Shown: positions 8,505 to 16,483, numbered from the stretch's first letter. The stretch: DNA of 64,000 nt from Bacillus_I endophytica_A (GCF_026790145.1 NZ_JALAMS010000018.1:62001-126000), one strand, 5' to 3'. Notes: generated from the sequence alone by a model not told the origin. Numbers and translations are program-made.

Positions 8505-9461
8505 ATGCTTAATAATGAACAAGTAAGGGATGTAGCTCATTTAGGGCATGTAGAATTGCTAACACCAAAAATTGAAGATAGTCTTAATTTCTTTACAAAT
8601 ATTTTAGGGATGGAAGAAGTAAAGAGAGAAAAACAATCTGTGTACTTAAGAGCGTGGAACGATTATGAATTGTATAGTTTAAAGTTAACAGAAAATAATA
8701 AAGCAGGTTTAGGGCATATGGCGATGAGAACGTACAGTCTAGAAGCGCTAGAAAGAAGAGCCAATTCTATAGAAAGAACGGGTTATGGACGTGGCTGGAC
8801 AGAAGGTGATATTGGTCATGGCAAGAGTTATCGTTTCACTGACCCAGATGGTCATGTGATGGAAATATATTATGAAACAGAAAAATATGCTCCGCCCGTT
8901 CATTTAAAACCATCATTAAAAAATCAACCACAAAAGTATACTGCTCGAGGGGTAGGGGTGAAGCAACTAGATCATATTAATTTGCTTGCTTCAAAGATAG
9001 ATAAAAATAGTATCTTCATGCGTAATGAATTAGGGTGTAAATTAAGTGAACAAATTGTTCTCAATAATGGAGAACAGGCTGGAGCTTGGCTGCATCTTAC
9101 GAACAAAGCATATGAAATTGCTTATACTTTGGATGGAACAGGAGAAAAAGGGAGATTACATCATCTTACATTTAATTTAGAAAGTCGTGAAGCGGTTTTG
9201 AGAGCAGCTGACATCTTTTTAGATAATGGGGTGTTTATAGAATTTGCTCCGAGTAAGCATGCTATACAGCAAACCTTTGCCACATATGTATATGAACCAG
9301 GTGGAACGAGAATTGAACTATGCACAGGGGGATACTATATTACAGCCCCTGATTGGGAACCAATTACTTGGACAGAAGAAGACCGAGCGAAGGGCCAAGC
9401 TTGGGGAAACAAAACGGTATCTACCTTCCATACGTATGGTACGCCAGTATTAAATAGATAA
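8505..9461 (+). CDS. Type I (VOC) extradiol ring-cleavage dioxygenase
   Basis: A 318-residue, two-module VOC protein of the catechol 2,3-dioxygenase (XylE/CatE) superfamily. The C-terminal module carries the Fe(II) triad: His157 (KQLDHINL), His219/His220 (RLHHLTF) and Glu271 (TRIELCTGGY). His252 (APSKHAIQQT) matches the catalytic His of XylE. It should cleave a catechol-type ring next to the hydroxyls using O2. The ATG at 8505 has AAAGGGG eight bases upstream. Upstream ATG 8433 is rejected because it lies in the promoter. The downstream GalB/GalC-type genes suggest a carboxylated catechol such as a gallate or protocatechuate analogue, which is inference. Confidence 0.88.
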   Translation: MLNNEQVRDVAHLGHVELLTPKIEDSLNFFTNILGMEEVKREKQSVYLRAWNDYELYSLKLTENNKAGLGHMAMRTYSLEALERRANSIERTGYGRGWTEGDIGHGKSYRFTDPDGHVMEIYYETEKYAPPVHLKPSLKNQPQKYTARGVGVKQLDHINLLASKIDKNSIFMRNELGCKLSEQIVLNNGEQAGAWLHLTNKAYEIAYTLDGTGEKGRLHHLTFNLESREAVLRAADIFLDNGVFIEFAPSKHAIQQTFATYVYEPGGTRIELCTGGYYITAPDWEPITWTEEDRAKGQAWGNKTVSTFHTYGTPVLNR

Positions 9462-9470
9462 ACATTGAAG

Positions 9471-9521
9471 GTGTTTCGAACTTGAAATTGTAAACGTTGT
9501 CAAATTTTGAGTTCGAAACAC
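9471..9521 (+). promoter_or_regulatory. Intergenic hairpin between dioxygenase and transporter genes
   Basis: Perfect 12-bp stem GTGTTTCGAACT / AGTTCGAAACAC closing a 27-nt loop with weaker inner pairing. No T-tract follows, so it looks more like an RNA-stability or partial-termination element that sets the ratio of enzyme to transporter. Confidence 0.55.
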
Positions 9522-9574
9522 GATATATAACAACCTATAGTTTTATCAAAATATAATAGCCGAGGAGAATATTT

Positions 9575-10936
9575 ATGAACGTATATGCTCTGCAAAGGTT
9601 TCTCGATGAAATTAAATTTAAGCGCTTTCATTATCATTTGGTATTTTGGTGCTTGTTTATCATTTCATTTGAAGGTTATGATTTGGTTGTTTACGGATCT
9701 GTCGTACCTGTTTTAATTAAAGAATGGTCTTTATCACCCATTCAAGCAGGTGTCATTGGAAGTTATGGTTTGTTTGGTATGATGTTTGGTTCTATCATCT
9801 TAAGCATGCTAGCAGACCGATTTGGGAGAAAAAAGCTTTTAATTGTATCTATCATCTTTTTTAGTGGGTTTACAACTTTATCTGGATTTGCAAATGATCC
9901 TGTTTGGTTCTCATGGTATAGATTTCTTGCTGGGATTGGGTTTGGTGGGGCTTTACCTACTGTCATTACACTATTAACTGAATATATTCCTAAGGAGAAT
10001 CGAAATAAGGCTATTACTCTAGTGCTTTGTGGAAATCAAGTTGGAGGAATGTTGGCTCCAGCTGTTACTGTGTTGTTTATGTCCTCTATTGGATGGCGTT
10101 CTGTTCTGTGGTTTTCCATTATACCATTGTTTTTAATTCCTTTCATGAACAAAGCTCTACCAGAATCGATTCATTTTCTTACTCGAAATGAAAAGTTAGA
10201 TGTAATTGAAAAAACATTTCATAAAATAGATAAAAGCTATAAAGCAAAAATTAAAAGCGAATACAATAATGTAAAGGTTGTAGACGATAAAAGTACAGGG
10301 ATATTTATTTCAAAATTATTTAAGAATAAACTTGCACTAAGCACTTTCCTTTTTTGTGCGGTATATTTTATGAGTTTATTAATGATTTATGGACTAAATA
10401 CTTGGTTACCTAAATTAATGGAACAATCTGGTTATCCTCTTGTGTCGAGTTTAAGTTTTGCTATTACCTTAAATGGTGGGGCACTAGTAGGAACCATTTT
10501 ATTAGGTATTATTGCAGATCGAAAAGGTTCTAAGAAATTATTGATGTGTATGTACATGCTTGGAGCAGTGTGTCTTGCATTGCTTGGCATAAAAGGTAAC
10601 ACTTTGTTTCTCTATTCTTTAGTGAGTATTACAGGGGTTTGTACAATGGGAGCTCAAAGCCTGTTAAACGCCTTTGTATCACAATATTATCCTAATGATG
10701 TACGTTCTACAGGTATTGGTTTAGCAAACGGTGTTGGAAGATTAGGTGGAATGCTTGGACCTACTTTAGGTGGAATGCTACTCACATTTAATATTTCTAT
10801 GAGTCTATGTTTTATTACGTTTGCCCTTCCTGGAGTATTTGCTTGTATTTTTCTATTTTTTGTGAAGAAAAACTCGACTACTGTTTCTTTGACATATAAA
10901 GAGAACATACAAGTTCATTTTAATGACTCAAAGTAA
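9575..10936 (+). CDS. Aromatic acid:H+ symporter, AAHS family MFS
   Basis: A 453-residue, 12-helix MFS protein. Helix 1 carries FEGYDLVVYGSVVPVL, the acidic GxDxxxxGxxxP signature of the aromatic acid/H+ symporters (PcaK, GalT, BenK). The loop between helices 2 and 3 is LADRFGRKKLL, and its counterpart in the second half is IADRKGSKKLL. These proteins import hydroxybenzoates using the proton gradient. It follows the ring-cleavage gene by 113 bp, with GAGGAG before the ATG. Its presence argues that the pathway substrate is a carboxylated aromatic taken up from outside. Confidence 0.9.
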   Translation: MNVYALQRFLDEIKFKRFHYHLVFWCLFIISFEGYDLVVYGSVVPVLIKEWSLSPIQAGVIGSYGLFGMMFGSIILSMLADRFGRKKLLIVSIIFFSGFTTLSGFANDPVWFSWYRFLAGIGFGGALPTVITLLTEYIPKENRNKAITLVLCGNQVGGMLAPAVTVLFMSSIGWRSVLWFSIIPLFLIPFMNKALPESIHFLTRNEKLDVIEKTFHKIDKSYKAKIKSEYNNVKVVDDKSTGIFISKLFKNKLALSTFLFCAVYFMSLLMIYGLNTWLPKLMEQSGYPLVSSLSFAITLNGGALVGTILLGIIADRKGSKKLLMCMYMLGAVCLALLGIKGNTLFLYSLVSITGVCTMGAQSLLNAFVSQYYPNDVRSTGIGLANGVGRLGGMLGPTLGGMLLTFNISMSLCFITFALPGVFACIFLFFVKKNSTTVSLTYKENIQVHFNDSK

Positions 10937-10975
10937 CGGTTCATTTTATTAATATCTAAAAAACTTCTGTCATTA

Positions 10976-11014
10976 TCTCCAATTTAGCTGCTAAACAACT
11001 AGATTGGGGATTTT
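10976..11014 (+). terminator. Probable terminator after the AAHS transporter
   Basis: Stem TCTCCAATTTAG / CTAGATTGGGGA (with G-T pairs) followed by a short T-tract. The rest of 10937-11343 shows no gene, only a short direct repeat CTCCATAGT (about 11066 and 11158). Confidence 0.5.
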
Positions 11015-11343
11015 GCTATTCTCTTAATAATTGGCCTCATCATATAGTCATTAAATAATATAACTCTCCATAGTGTACTTTTTCCATTTATTCTATATTT
11101 AAGTTTAGTACCTCTTGCTTAGTAGATCTCTTCTTAATATATGTGTGTATAAAAGATCTCCATAGTACTTTATTCATCTCAGTCTAACTAGCCATATAAA
11201 AGTATAGATGAAATTAGAATTTGGATTGTAACAATAAGATTAGAGCTCTAAATAAGAGGGATTTTGTTATCATGTGCTCATTACATCAGCGCCGTTTATT
11301 CTACTTATGAAATGAGGATGTAAAAGCATGTTATATTGCTATT

Positions 11344-11390
11344 TATTGTTCAACAATATTGTATTAATTACTCGATGATGTTGGTATAAT
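11344..11390 (+). promoter_or_regulatory. GntR gene promoter with operator C
   Basis: The palindrome TATTGTTCAACAATATTG lies at 11344-11361. An extended -10 (TGGTATAAT, 11382-11390) follows, so the operator sits about where the -35 would be. This fits autorepression of the GntR gene. Confidence 0.65.
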
Positions 11391-11424
11391 ATAACTATAA
11401 ACTTGAGTAAAGAGGGATCAATCT

Positions 11425-12066
11425 ATGAGTAGACCCATGGAGAATGCTTATCAATTTATAAAAGAAAAAATATTAGATGGAAGTTATAAACCATCTCAAA
11501 AATTAACAGAGAATGAACTTTCGGAAGTCATTGGAGTTAGCCGAAATACAATTAAAAAAGCTTTATTAAAACTAGAACAAGAAAATTTAGTAGAGATTGA
11601 AAAGAATAAAGGGGCATTTATCAAAGCATATACTTTGGAAGAGATGATGAACTATTTAGAAATCCGTGAAGTGCTAGAGGGATTAGTAGCCCGTACAGCG
11701 ACCAAAAACATTAGTGATGTTGAACTGAATAAGTTGGAAGAAATATTGGAACAGATGGACGAGGCTTTGAAACAAAATCAATTTGATGAGTATTCTAATT
11801 TAAATAAAGAATTTCATCGAATTATGTATCAAGCCTCAAAGAATCAACAAGCAGTTAAAATTTTGAATGTCATTAGAACACAATTATCAAGGTATCATTT
11901 TAGAACAATATTGATTCCTGGAAGAAACCAGAGTTCTTTTCAAGAACATAAGAAAATTTTTGAAGCATTAAAAACTTATGATGAAGAATTAGCCCAAGAA
12001 GCGGTAATGGATCATATTGCAAATGTACGTACTACAATTAAAGAGAATTTTTCATTGCTATTATAA
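11425..12066 (+). CDS. GntR/FadR-family regulator (FCD domain) of the aromatic cluster
   Basis: A 213-residue regulator. Residues 1-70 form a GntR winged helix (LTENELSEVIGVSRNTIKKA, then the wing KNKGAFIKAY). Residues about 80-210 form an all-helical FCD ligand domain with the usual metal-binding His positions (EFHRIMYQAS, QEHKKIFEAL, MDHIANV). FCD members often bind pathway carboxylates. Four palindromes with core TTGTTnAACAA flank the transcription units of this cluster, one before this gene, so it is the likely autoregulated repressor. GAGGGATCAATCT precedes the ATG. Confidence 0.9.
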   Translation: MSRPMENAYQFIKEKILDGSYKPSQKLTENELSEVIGVSRNTIKKALLKLEQENLVEIEKNKGAFIKAYTLEEMMNYLEIREVLEGLVARTATKNISDVELNKLEEILEQMDEALKQNQFDEYSNLNKEFHRIMYQASKNQQAVKILNVIRTQLSRYHFRTILIPGRNQSSFQEHKKIFEALKTYDEELAQEAVMDHIANVRTTIKENFSLLL

Positions 12067-12074
12067 TCTAGTTT

Positions 12075-12100
12075 AAGATGAGGGAAACCTCATCTTTTTT
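12075..12100 (+). terminator. Terminator after the GntR gene
   Basis: Perfect 9-bp stem AAGATGAGG / CCTCATCTT, 4-nt loop, then a T-tract. Confidence 0.85.
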
Positions 12101-12197
12101 TATAATGATTTGTGAAATCGCTTTGAAAGTTTCTAAACGTTCAGTATAAATGTTACATCATTCAATATTTCCTTTTGTTATTAGAAAGAAATGAATA

Positions 12198-12261
12198 TTG
12201 ACAAGAATGAAACCGTATTCTATACTAAATGTGTAAACAAAATTGTTGAACAATATTGATC
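12198..12261 (+). promoter_or_regulatory. Promoter plus operator D before the galB-like gene
   Basis: TTGACA (12198-12203), exactly 17 bp, then TATACT (12221-12226). The palindrome AAAATTGTTGAACAATATTG lies at 12238-12257, just after the expected transcription start. The arrangement copies that at 8433-8485. Confidence 0.82.
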
Positions 12262-12310
12262 ATTAAATTCGTTTTTTAGAACTTAATCAAAGAATTTAGG
12301 GGGATGGAAA

Positions 12311-13042
12311 ATGATTGATAAGAATACGAATCTATTAGTTGTAAGTGCACACGCTGCAGATTTTGTTTGGAGAGGTGGCGGTACAATTGCCAAGTACGTG
12401 AGTCATGGAGCGAACGTATCGCTTGTCATTTTAAGTTATGGAGCAAGAGGAGAATCAAACGATCTTTGGAATATTGAAGGACAAACGTTGGAAGGTGTAA
12501 AAGCTCATCGACAAGGAGAAATTGAAGCAGCCGCAAAATGCCTAGGGGTTGAAAATTTTGAAATTTGGGATTATCAAGACTATCACATGGAGATCAATTC
12601 AGAGCGAATGGATCGCCTAGTTCGTAAAATTAGAGAAGTAAAACCTCATCATATATTAACTCATGGACCTAGAGATGCCTTTAATCCTGATCATGAAACA
12701 GTCTCTAAATTTGTATTTGATGCAAGTGTTTTATCAACTTCGAATGGAGTTAGATTAGAGGGAACAGAAAGAACAAAACAAGCTAGTATCTTTGGTTTTG
12801 AACCACACCAATCGGAAATTAGTGATTTTAAACCAGAAGTGATTATTGACATAACTGAAACGTATGAGCAAAAGCAAGCAGCTATGAATTGCTTTAAAGC
12901 ACAGAACCATTTAATTAATTATTATGGAGCAAAGGCACAACTACGCGGGAACCATGCTCGTAGATGTTCGGGAAATAATGAATATAAGTATGCTGAAGCA
13001 TTTAGCCGTTTCTTCCCTTATGTTGGGGGTGAATTCATCTAA
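12311..13042 (+). CDS. GalB-type 4-oxalomesaconate hydratase (PIG-L/LmbE fold)
   Basis: A 243-residue PIG-L-family protein. The usual AHPDDE zinc motif is replaced by SAHAADFVWRGGG (residues about 12-24), the variant typical of GalB from Pseudomonas putida, which hydrates 4-oxalomesaconate and is not a deacetylase. The second metal region NPDHETV is present, as is the RHILxHGPRD-like stretch before it and the late FEPHQSE motif. The stop overlaps the next start (TAATG), so hydratase and aldolase are translationally coupled. The product would be 4-carboxy-4-hydroxy-2-oxoadipate. Confidence 0.85.
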   Translation: MIDKNTNLLVVSAHAADFVWRGGGTIAKYVSHGANVSLVILSYGARGESNDLWNIEGQTLEGVKAHRQGEIEAAAKCLGVENFEIWDYQDYHMEINSERMDRLVRKIREVKPHHILTHGPRDAFNPDHETVSKFVFDASVLSTSNGVRLEGTERTKQASIFGFEPHQSEISDFKPEVIIDITETYEQKQAAMNCFKAQNHLINYYGAKAQLRGNHARRCSGNNEYKYAEAFSRFFPYVGGEFI

Positions 13043-13770
13043 TGGAAAAATACGTTGTAACGAATATTACAAGACCTGACGCAACACTTGTTGAAGAATA
13101 TAAGAAACTTGATGTTTCAACTGTTTATGAAGCACAAGGTAAGATTGGACTTATGAATAATAGTTTGAAGCCTATTTTAGAGAAAACGCTAGTCTGCGGC
13201 CCTGCAGTAACGGCTGTTTGTCATGCAGGAGATAACTTAATGATTCATGCTGCAATTGAAGTTTGTAAACCAGGTGATGTTCTCATTATTACAACTGTAG
13301 GCGAGGGAGTAACAGGTATGATTGGGGAATTAATTGTTTCTGCCTTAATTAAACGAGGGGTTCAAGGTGTTATCATTGATTCAGGAATACGAGATGTAGC
13401 TCAAATTCGTGAATTAGGTTTTCCGGTTTGGACGAGAGCAGTATTATCTCAAGGAACGACTAAGACAAGAGGTGGTTGGGTAAATGCACCTACTGTTTGT
13501 GCCGGAGCTTCTGTTGATCCAGGCGACTTGATCATGGCGGATGAGGATGGCGTTGTTGTTGTGAAAAAAGCAGATTTTCAGTCTACATTAGAGTTATCAA
13601 AACAACGTCTCCAAAAAGAAGAGGGAACAAAGCAGAAAATTGCACGGGGAGAAATAAGCTTAGACTTCTACAATCTTAGACCAACGCTTGAAAAAGAACA
13701 GGTTGTTTATTATGAAGATGAAGATGAGTTTAACAAGAAATGTCTAAAATCAAATGAATTAAATGGATAG
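13042..13770 (+). CDS. GalC/LigK-type 4-carboxy-4-hydroxy-2-oxoadipate aldolase (RraA fold)
   Basis: A 242-residue protein of the RraA/HMG aldolase family. It carries GELIVSALIKRGVQG followed by IIDSGIRDVAQIRELGFPV: the Gly-Glu loop and the Arg-Asp pair that bind metal and pyruvate in LigK/GalC. The length fits LigK-type aldolases better than short RraA regulators of RNase E (about 160 residues). The enzyme would split 4-carboxy-4-hydroxy-2-oxoadipate to pyruvate and oxaloacetate and may decarboxylate oxaloacetate. It is coupled to the hydratase by a one-base overlap. Confidence 0.87.
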   Translation: MEKYVVTNITRPDATLVEEYKKLDVSTVYEAQGKIGLMNNSLKPILEKTLVCGPAVTAVCHAGDNLMIHAAIEVCKPGDVLIITTVGEGVTGMIGELIVSALIKRGVQGVIIDSGIRDVAQIRELGFPVWTRAVLSQGTTKTRGGWVNAPTVCAGASVDPGDLIMADEDGVVVVKKADFQSTLELSKQRLQKEEGTKQKIARGEISLDFYNLRPTLEKEQVVYYEDEDEFNKKCLKSNELNG

Positions 13771-13806
13771 AGAATTGGTGAATTTTGAAAAGGGGCGAAT
13801 GGACAG

Positions 13807-14187
13807 ATGGCAAAACGTCAAGTTTTACATGTGAAAGGATCTAATCATCAGAACCCAATACCAACGGCAGTAAAGATAGGCAATATGGTATATACGTCAG
13901 CAATTATTGGCTCTGACCCAGAAACAGGAAAAATGCCAGAAAGCGTTGAAGAAGAGGTAGCTAATCTTTTTCATTATATGAGAGAGATTATGGAGCTTGC
14001 TGGGGGAACGACCGACGATATTGCTCATCTAAGCGTTTCATTAACTGATCGTGAATATAAGAAAGTTGTTAATGTAGAGTGGCTGAAGATGTTTCCAAAT
14101 GAAGATGATCGTCCGGCAAGACATAGTACTGTTCAAAAACTAAGAGATGGACTTAGAGTGCAAATCGAAATGACAGCAGTTTTGTAA
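13807..14187 (+). CDS. RidA/YjgF-family protein, possible pathway deaminase
   Basis: A 126-residue RidA-fold protein. The conserved Arg lies in RPARHSTVQKL, and the C-terminus VQIEMTAVL is typical. RidA proteins hydrolyse reactive enamines/imines; a branch including AmnD deaminates 2-aminomuconate in 2-aminophenol degradation. As the third gene of an operon with a GalB-type hydratase and GalC-type aldolase, it may deaminate an amino-carboxymuconate or assist a tautomerisation that GalD performs elsewhere. It starts 36 bp after the aldolase gene, with AAAGGGGCG upstream. The pathway role is inference. Confidence 0.8.
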   Translation: MAKRQVLHVKGSNHQNPIPTAVKIGNMVYTSAIIGSDPETGKMPESVEEEVANLFHYMREIMELAGGTTDDIAHLSVSLTDREYKKVVNVEWLKMFPNEDDRPARHSTVQKLRDGLRVQIEMTAVL

Positions 14188-14214
14188 TATCTAACATAAA
14201 GAAAGTAGTCATTC

Positions 14215-14247
14215 AATCCCTACCTTATGCAAGGTGGGGTTCTTTTT
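14215..14247 (+). terminator. Terminator of the galB-galC-ridA operon
   Basis: Stem AATCCCTACCTT / AAGGTGGGGTT with G-T pairs, loop ATGC, then CTTTTTG. Confidence 0.7.
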
Positions 14248-14306
14248 GTTCATAAAATCTATGAGCAAATGAGCGTTAACAGATTGGAAAATAAGAAAAA
14301 ATTCTT

Positions 14307-14366
14307 TTGACAAATCGTATACGTTTGTATACAGTGGAAATATAAAAAGTGTATACAAATGTATAC
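14307..14366 (+). promoter_or_regulatory. ABC-exporter operon promoter with paired GTATAC operators
   Basis: TTGACA at 14307-14312. GTATACGTTTGTATAC lies at 14317-14332, spanning the spacer and likely -10, and GTATACAAATGTATAC at 14351-14366. Each is GTATAC-n4-GTATAC and the second is nearly the reverse complement of the first. A dimeric repressor probably binds both; no regulator gene of a known family is adjacent. Confidence 0.75.
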
Positions 14367-14382
14367 GAAAGGATGTTTATGA

Positions 14383-14688
14383 ATGAAGGATTTTAAGGAT
14401 CATATGAAAAGTGAAAAGCATCGGGGAGGTCATAAAAGAGGGAATCATCATGGTGCTAAAACATTTCGAAGAGGTCGAGCATTAGATTTTTTAGAAAGAC
14501 TACATATAAAACGAACAACATTAAAACAACAGCTTGATTCACCAGAATATACAGAAATTAAGCAAGTTATTCTTGGTGAGTTGAAAGCGATTGAGTTAGT
14601 TATTGATGAATTTACGAAACATTTTGAGCTCCATGAAACCGAGGAGAGAGAACTCTCTAGAGAGAAAACAGAGAAAGAAGAAAAATAA
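14383..14688 (+). CDS. Small His-rich protein leading the ABC-exporter operon
   Basis: A 101-residue soluble protein. The N-terminus is His/Lys/Arg-rich (HRGGHKRGNHHGAKTFRRGR); the remainder is probably helical (ALDFLERLHIKRTTLKQQL, then GELKAIELVIDEFTKHFEL) with an acidic-basic tail. I do not recognise a named family. It is the first gene behind the paired GTATAC operators and ends 46 bp before the first ABC gene, so it may be the autoregulator or a partner of the exporter. The His-rich part could bind metal. The start is ATG 14383 with AAAGGA upstream. Confidence 0.7.
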   Translation: MKDFKDHMKSEKHRGGHKRGNHHGAKTFRRGRALDFLERLHIKRTTLKQQLDSPEYTEIKQVILGELKAIELVIDEFTKHFELHETEERELSREKTEKEEK

Positions 14689-14734
14689 TGATTTTATTGA
14701 AAAAATAAATTCTAGCTCAAGGAGACGAATGGAA

Positions 14735-16483
14735 ATGAGTGGACTAAAAGGATACATAAAACCTTATTGGAAATTCGTTATTCTCGGCCCTCTTTTTATG
14801 TTGTTTGAAGTGTTCTTTGATTTACTACAGCCAAGGTTAGCCGCTTATATTGTAAACAATGGAGTAGTAGAGCGAGATTTCAATGTTATCGAACATACAG
14901 GAATACTCATGGTTTTAGTAGCATTGCTTTCCTTAATAGCGGGGGTCGGATGTAACATCTTTGCAAGTCGTGCATCGCAAAATATTGGGGGAGATATTCG
15001 AGAAGCACTGTATAAGAAAGTACAAACCTTCTCATTTCAGGATATAGATAAGTTTAAATCAGGATCTTTAATTACACGCATGACAAATGACGTTGTGCAA
15101 GTTCAAACATTAGTGCAAGTTGCGCTTCAAGGTCTTGTCCGAGCACCATGTTTACTCATTGGTAGCGTCATTATGGCGTTATTGATGAACCTTCGGCTTG
15201 GTCTTATTTTGCTTGGGACTCTTGTTGTTCTTATTGGTGTTCTGATTGTCCTTATGCGTTTTTCTTATCCGCTGTTTTCAAAAGTTCAACAAAAACTAGA
15301 TATGGTAAATACGAGAATACAAGAAAATCTAGCAGGCATTCGCGTTGTAAAAGCTTTTGTGCGATCAGGTTATGAAACAAAGAGATTTCAAAATGTTAAT
15401 AAAGATTACACACAAAGCTCTATAAAAGCTTCACGTTTTATTGCCTTGAATACTCCTATTATGACGCTCATTATGAACGTTTGTCTTGTTGGCATTCTCT
15501 TATATAGTGGTCCTCTTGTTTGGAGAGACTCTTTTAAAGTAGGAGACTTAGTTGCTTTTGTTAACTATGTGGCCCAAGCTCTTTCTTCGTTAATTATGGT
15601 AAGCGGCAGATTGATGGACGTGTCTCGTGCGAATGTATCAGCTCAACGTATCCAGGACGTTTTGTCTACTGAACCTAGTATTGTAGACGCTAAAAGTGAG
15701 AAAAGATCTTTACTCCTAGGCGAACATATCTCATTTAAACATGTAAACTTTTCGTACAATAAAAGCAAAACAGCAGAGGACTCAATATTACGAGATATCA
15801 ACTTTGAGGCTTCTCGAGGAGAGACTGTTGCTATTATCGGATCTACAGGGGCTGGAAAATCAACGCTTGTGCAGTTAATTCCAAGGCTGTATGATGTGAC
15901 ATCAGGCTCTGTTATTATCGATGGGAGAGATACTCGAAATATTCCGCTTGCAGAACTTCGGCACAATATTGGAATGGTTCTTCAAGATTCTTTTTTATTT
16001 ACGGGATCTATAAGAGATAATATTTCACTTGGTAAAGTAGATGCAAAAGAAGAAGACATTATAGAGGTTGCTAAAATAGCTCAAGTGCACGATTTTATCT
16101 CTAAACTACCTCATGGTTATGACACAAAGGTCGGCCAAAAAGGTGTTAATTTATCTGGAGGCCAAAAGCAACGTATTTCTATTGCTAGAACACTGCTAAT
16201 TAAGCCTTCTATTTTAATTATGGATGATAGTACAAGTGCTTTGGATTCTGAAACAGAAAGAAAATTGCGCAATGCTTTAAAAGGATTAATAAAGGATAAT
16301 ATAACATTCATCATTGCACAGCGAATCTCATCTTGTATAGATGCTGAAAAGATTCTTGTAATGGATGAGGGAACAATTGTAGGAAGCGGTACACATCAAG
16401 AGCTATTAGAGAATTGTACTGTTTATCAAGATATCTATCGCTCTCAGTTTGGTGAAAGGGAGGTGTCTTATGAGCGCAAATAA
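14735..16483 (+). CDS. ABC exporter half-transporter, degenerate-site subunit
   Basis: A 582-residue half-transporter with six membrane helices (about residues 1-310) and a C-terminal ATPase. Walker A is GSTGAGKST and the signature is LSGGQKQR. Walker B reads ILIMDDSTSALD, with Asp where the catalytic Glu is expected, and the H-loop reads IIAQRISS, with Gln for His. These are marks of the non-catalytic subunit in heterodimeric exporters such as BmrCD, LmrCD and TM287/288. ATG 14735 follows AAGGAGA by nine bases; ATG 14729 is possible. The 3' end overlaps the partner gene by 14 bases. Confidence 0.9.
   Translation: MSGLKGYIKPYWKFVILGPLFMLFEVFFDLLQPRLAAYIVNNGVVERDFNVIEHTGILMVLVALLSLIAGVGCNIFASRASQNIGGDIREALYKKVQTFSFQDIDKFKSGSLITRMTNDVVQVQTLVQVALQGLVRAPCLLIGSVIMALLMNLRLGLILLGTLVVLIGVLIVLMRFSYPLFSKVQQKLDMVNTRIQENLAGIRVVKAFVRSGYETKRFQNVNKDYTQSSIKASRFIALNTPIMTLIMNVCLVGILLYSGPLVWRDSFKVGDLVAFVNYVAQALSSLIMVSGRLMDVSRANVSAQRIQDVLSTEPSIVDAKSEKRSLLLGEHISFKHVNFSYNKSKTAEDSILRDINFEASRGETVAIIGSTGAGKSTLVQLIPRLYDVTSGSVIIDGRDTRNIPLAELRHNIGMVLQDSFLFTGSIRDNISLGKVDAKEEDIIEVAKIAQVHDFISKLPHGYDTKVGQKGVNLSGGQKQRISIARTLLIKPSILIMDDSTSALDSETERKLRNALKGLIKDNITFIIAQRISSCIDAEKILVMDEGTIVGSGTHQELLENCTVYQDIYRSQFGEREVSYERK

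Noticed and set aside
13042..13770. RraA regulator of RNase E
   Set aside because: Too long, has the aldolase RD pair and sits in a catabolic operon; Bacillus lacks classical RNase E.
14603..14734. Extended N-terminus of the first ABC subunit
   Set aside because: It would overlap the His-rich protein gene, has no ribosome site, and the extra residues are low-complexity basic. AAGGAGA at 14719 indicates the start at 14735.
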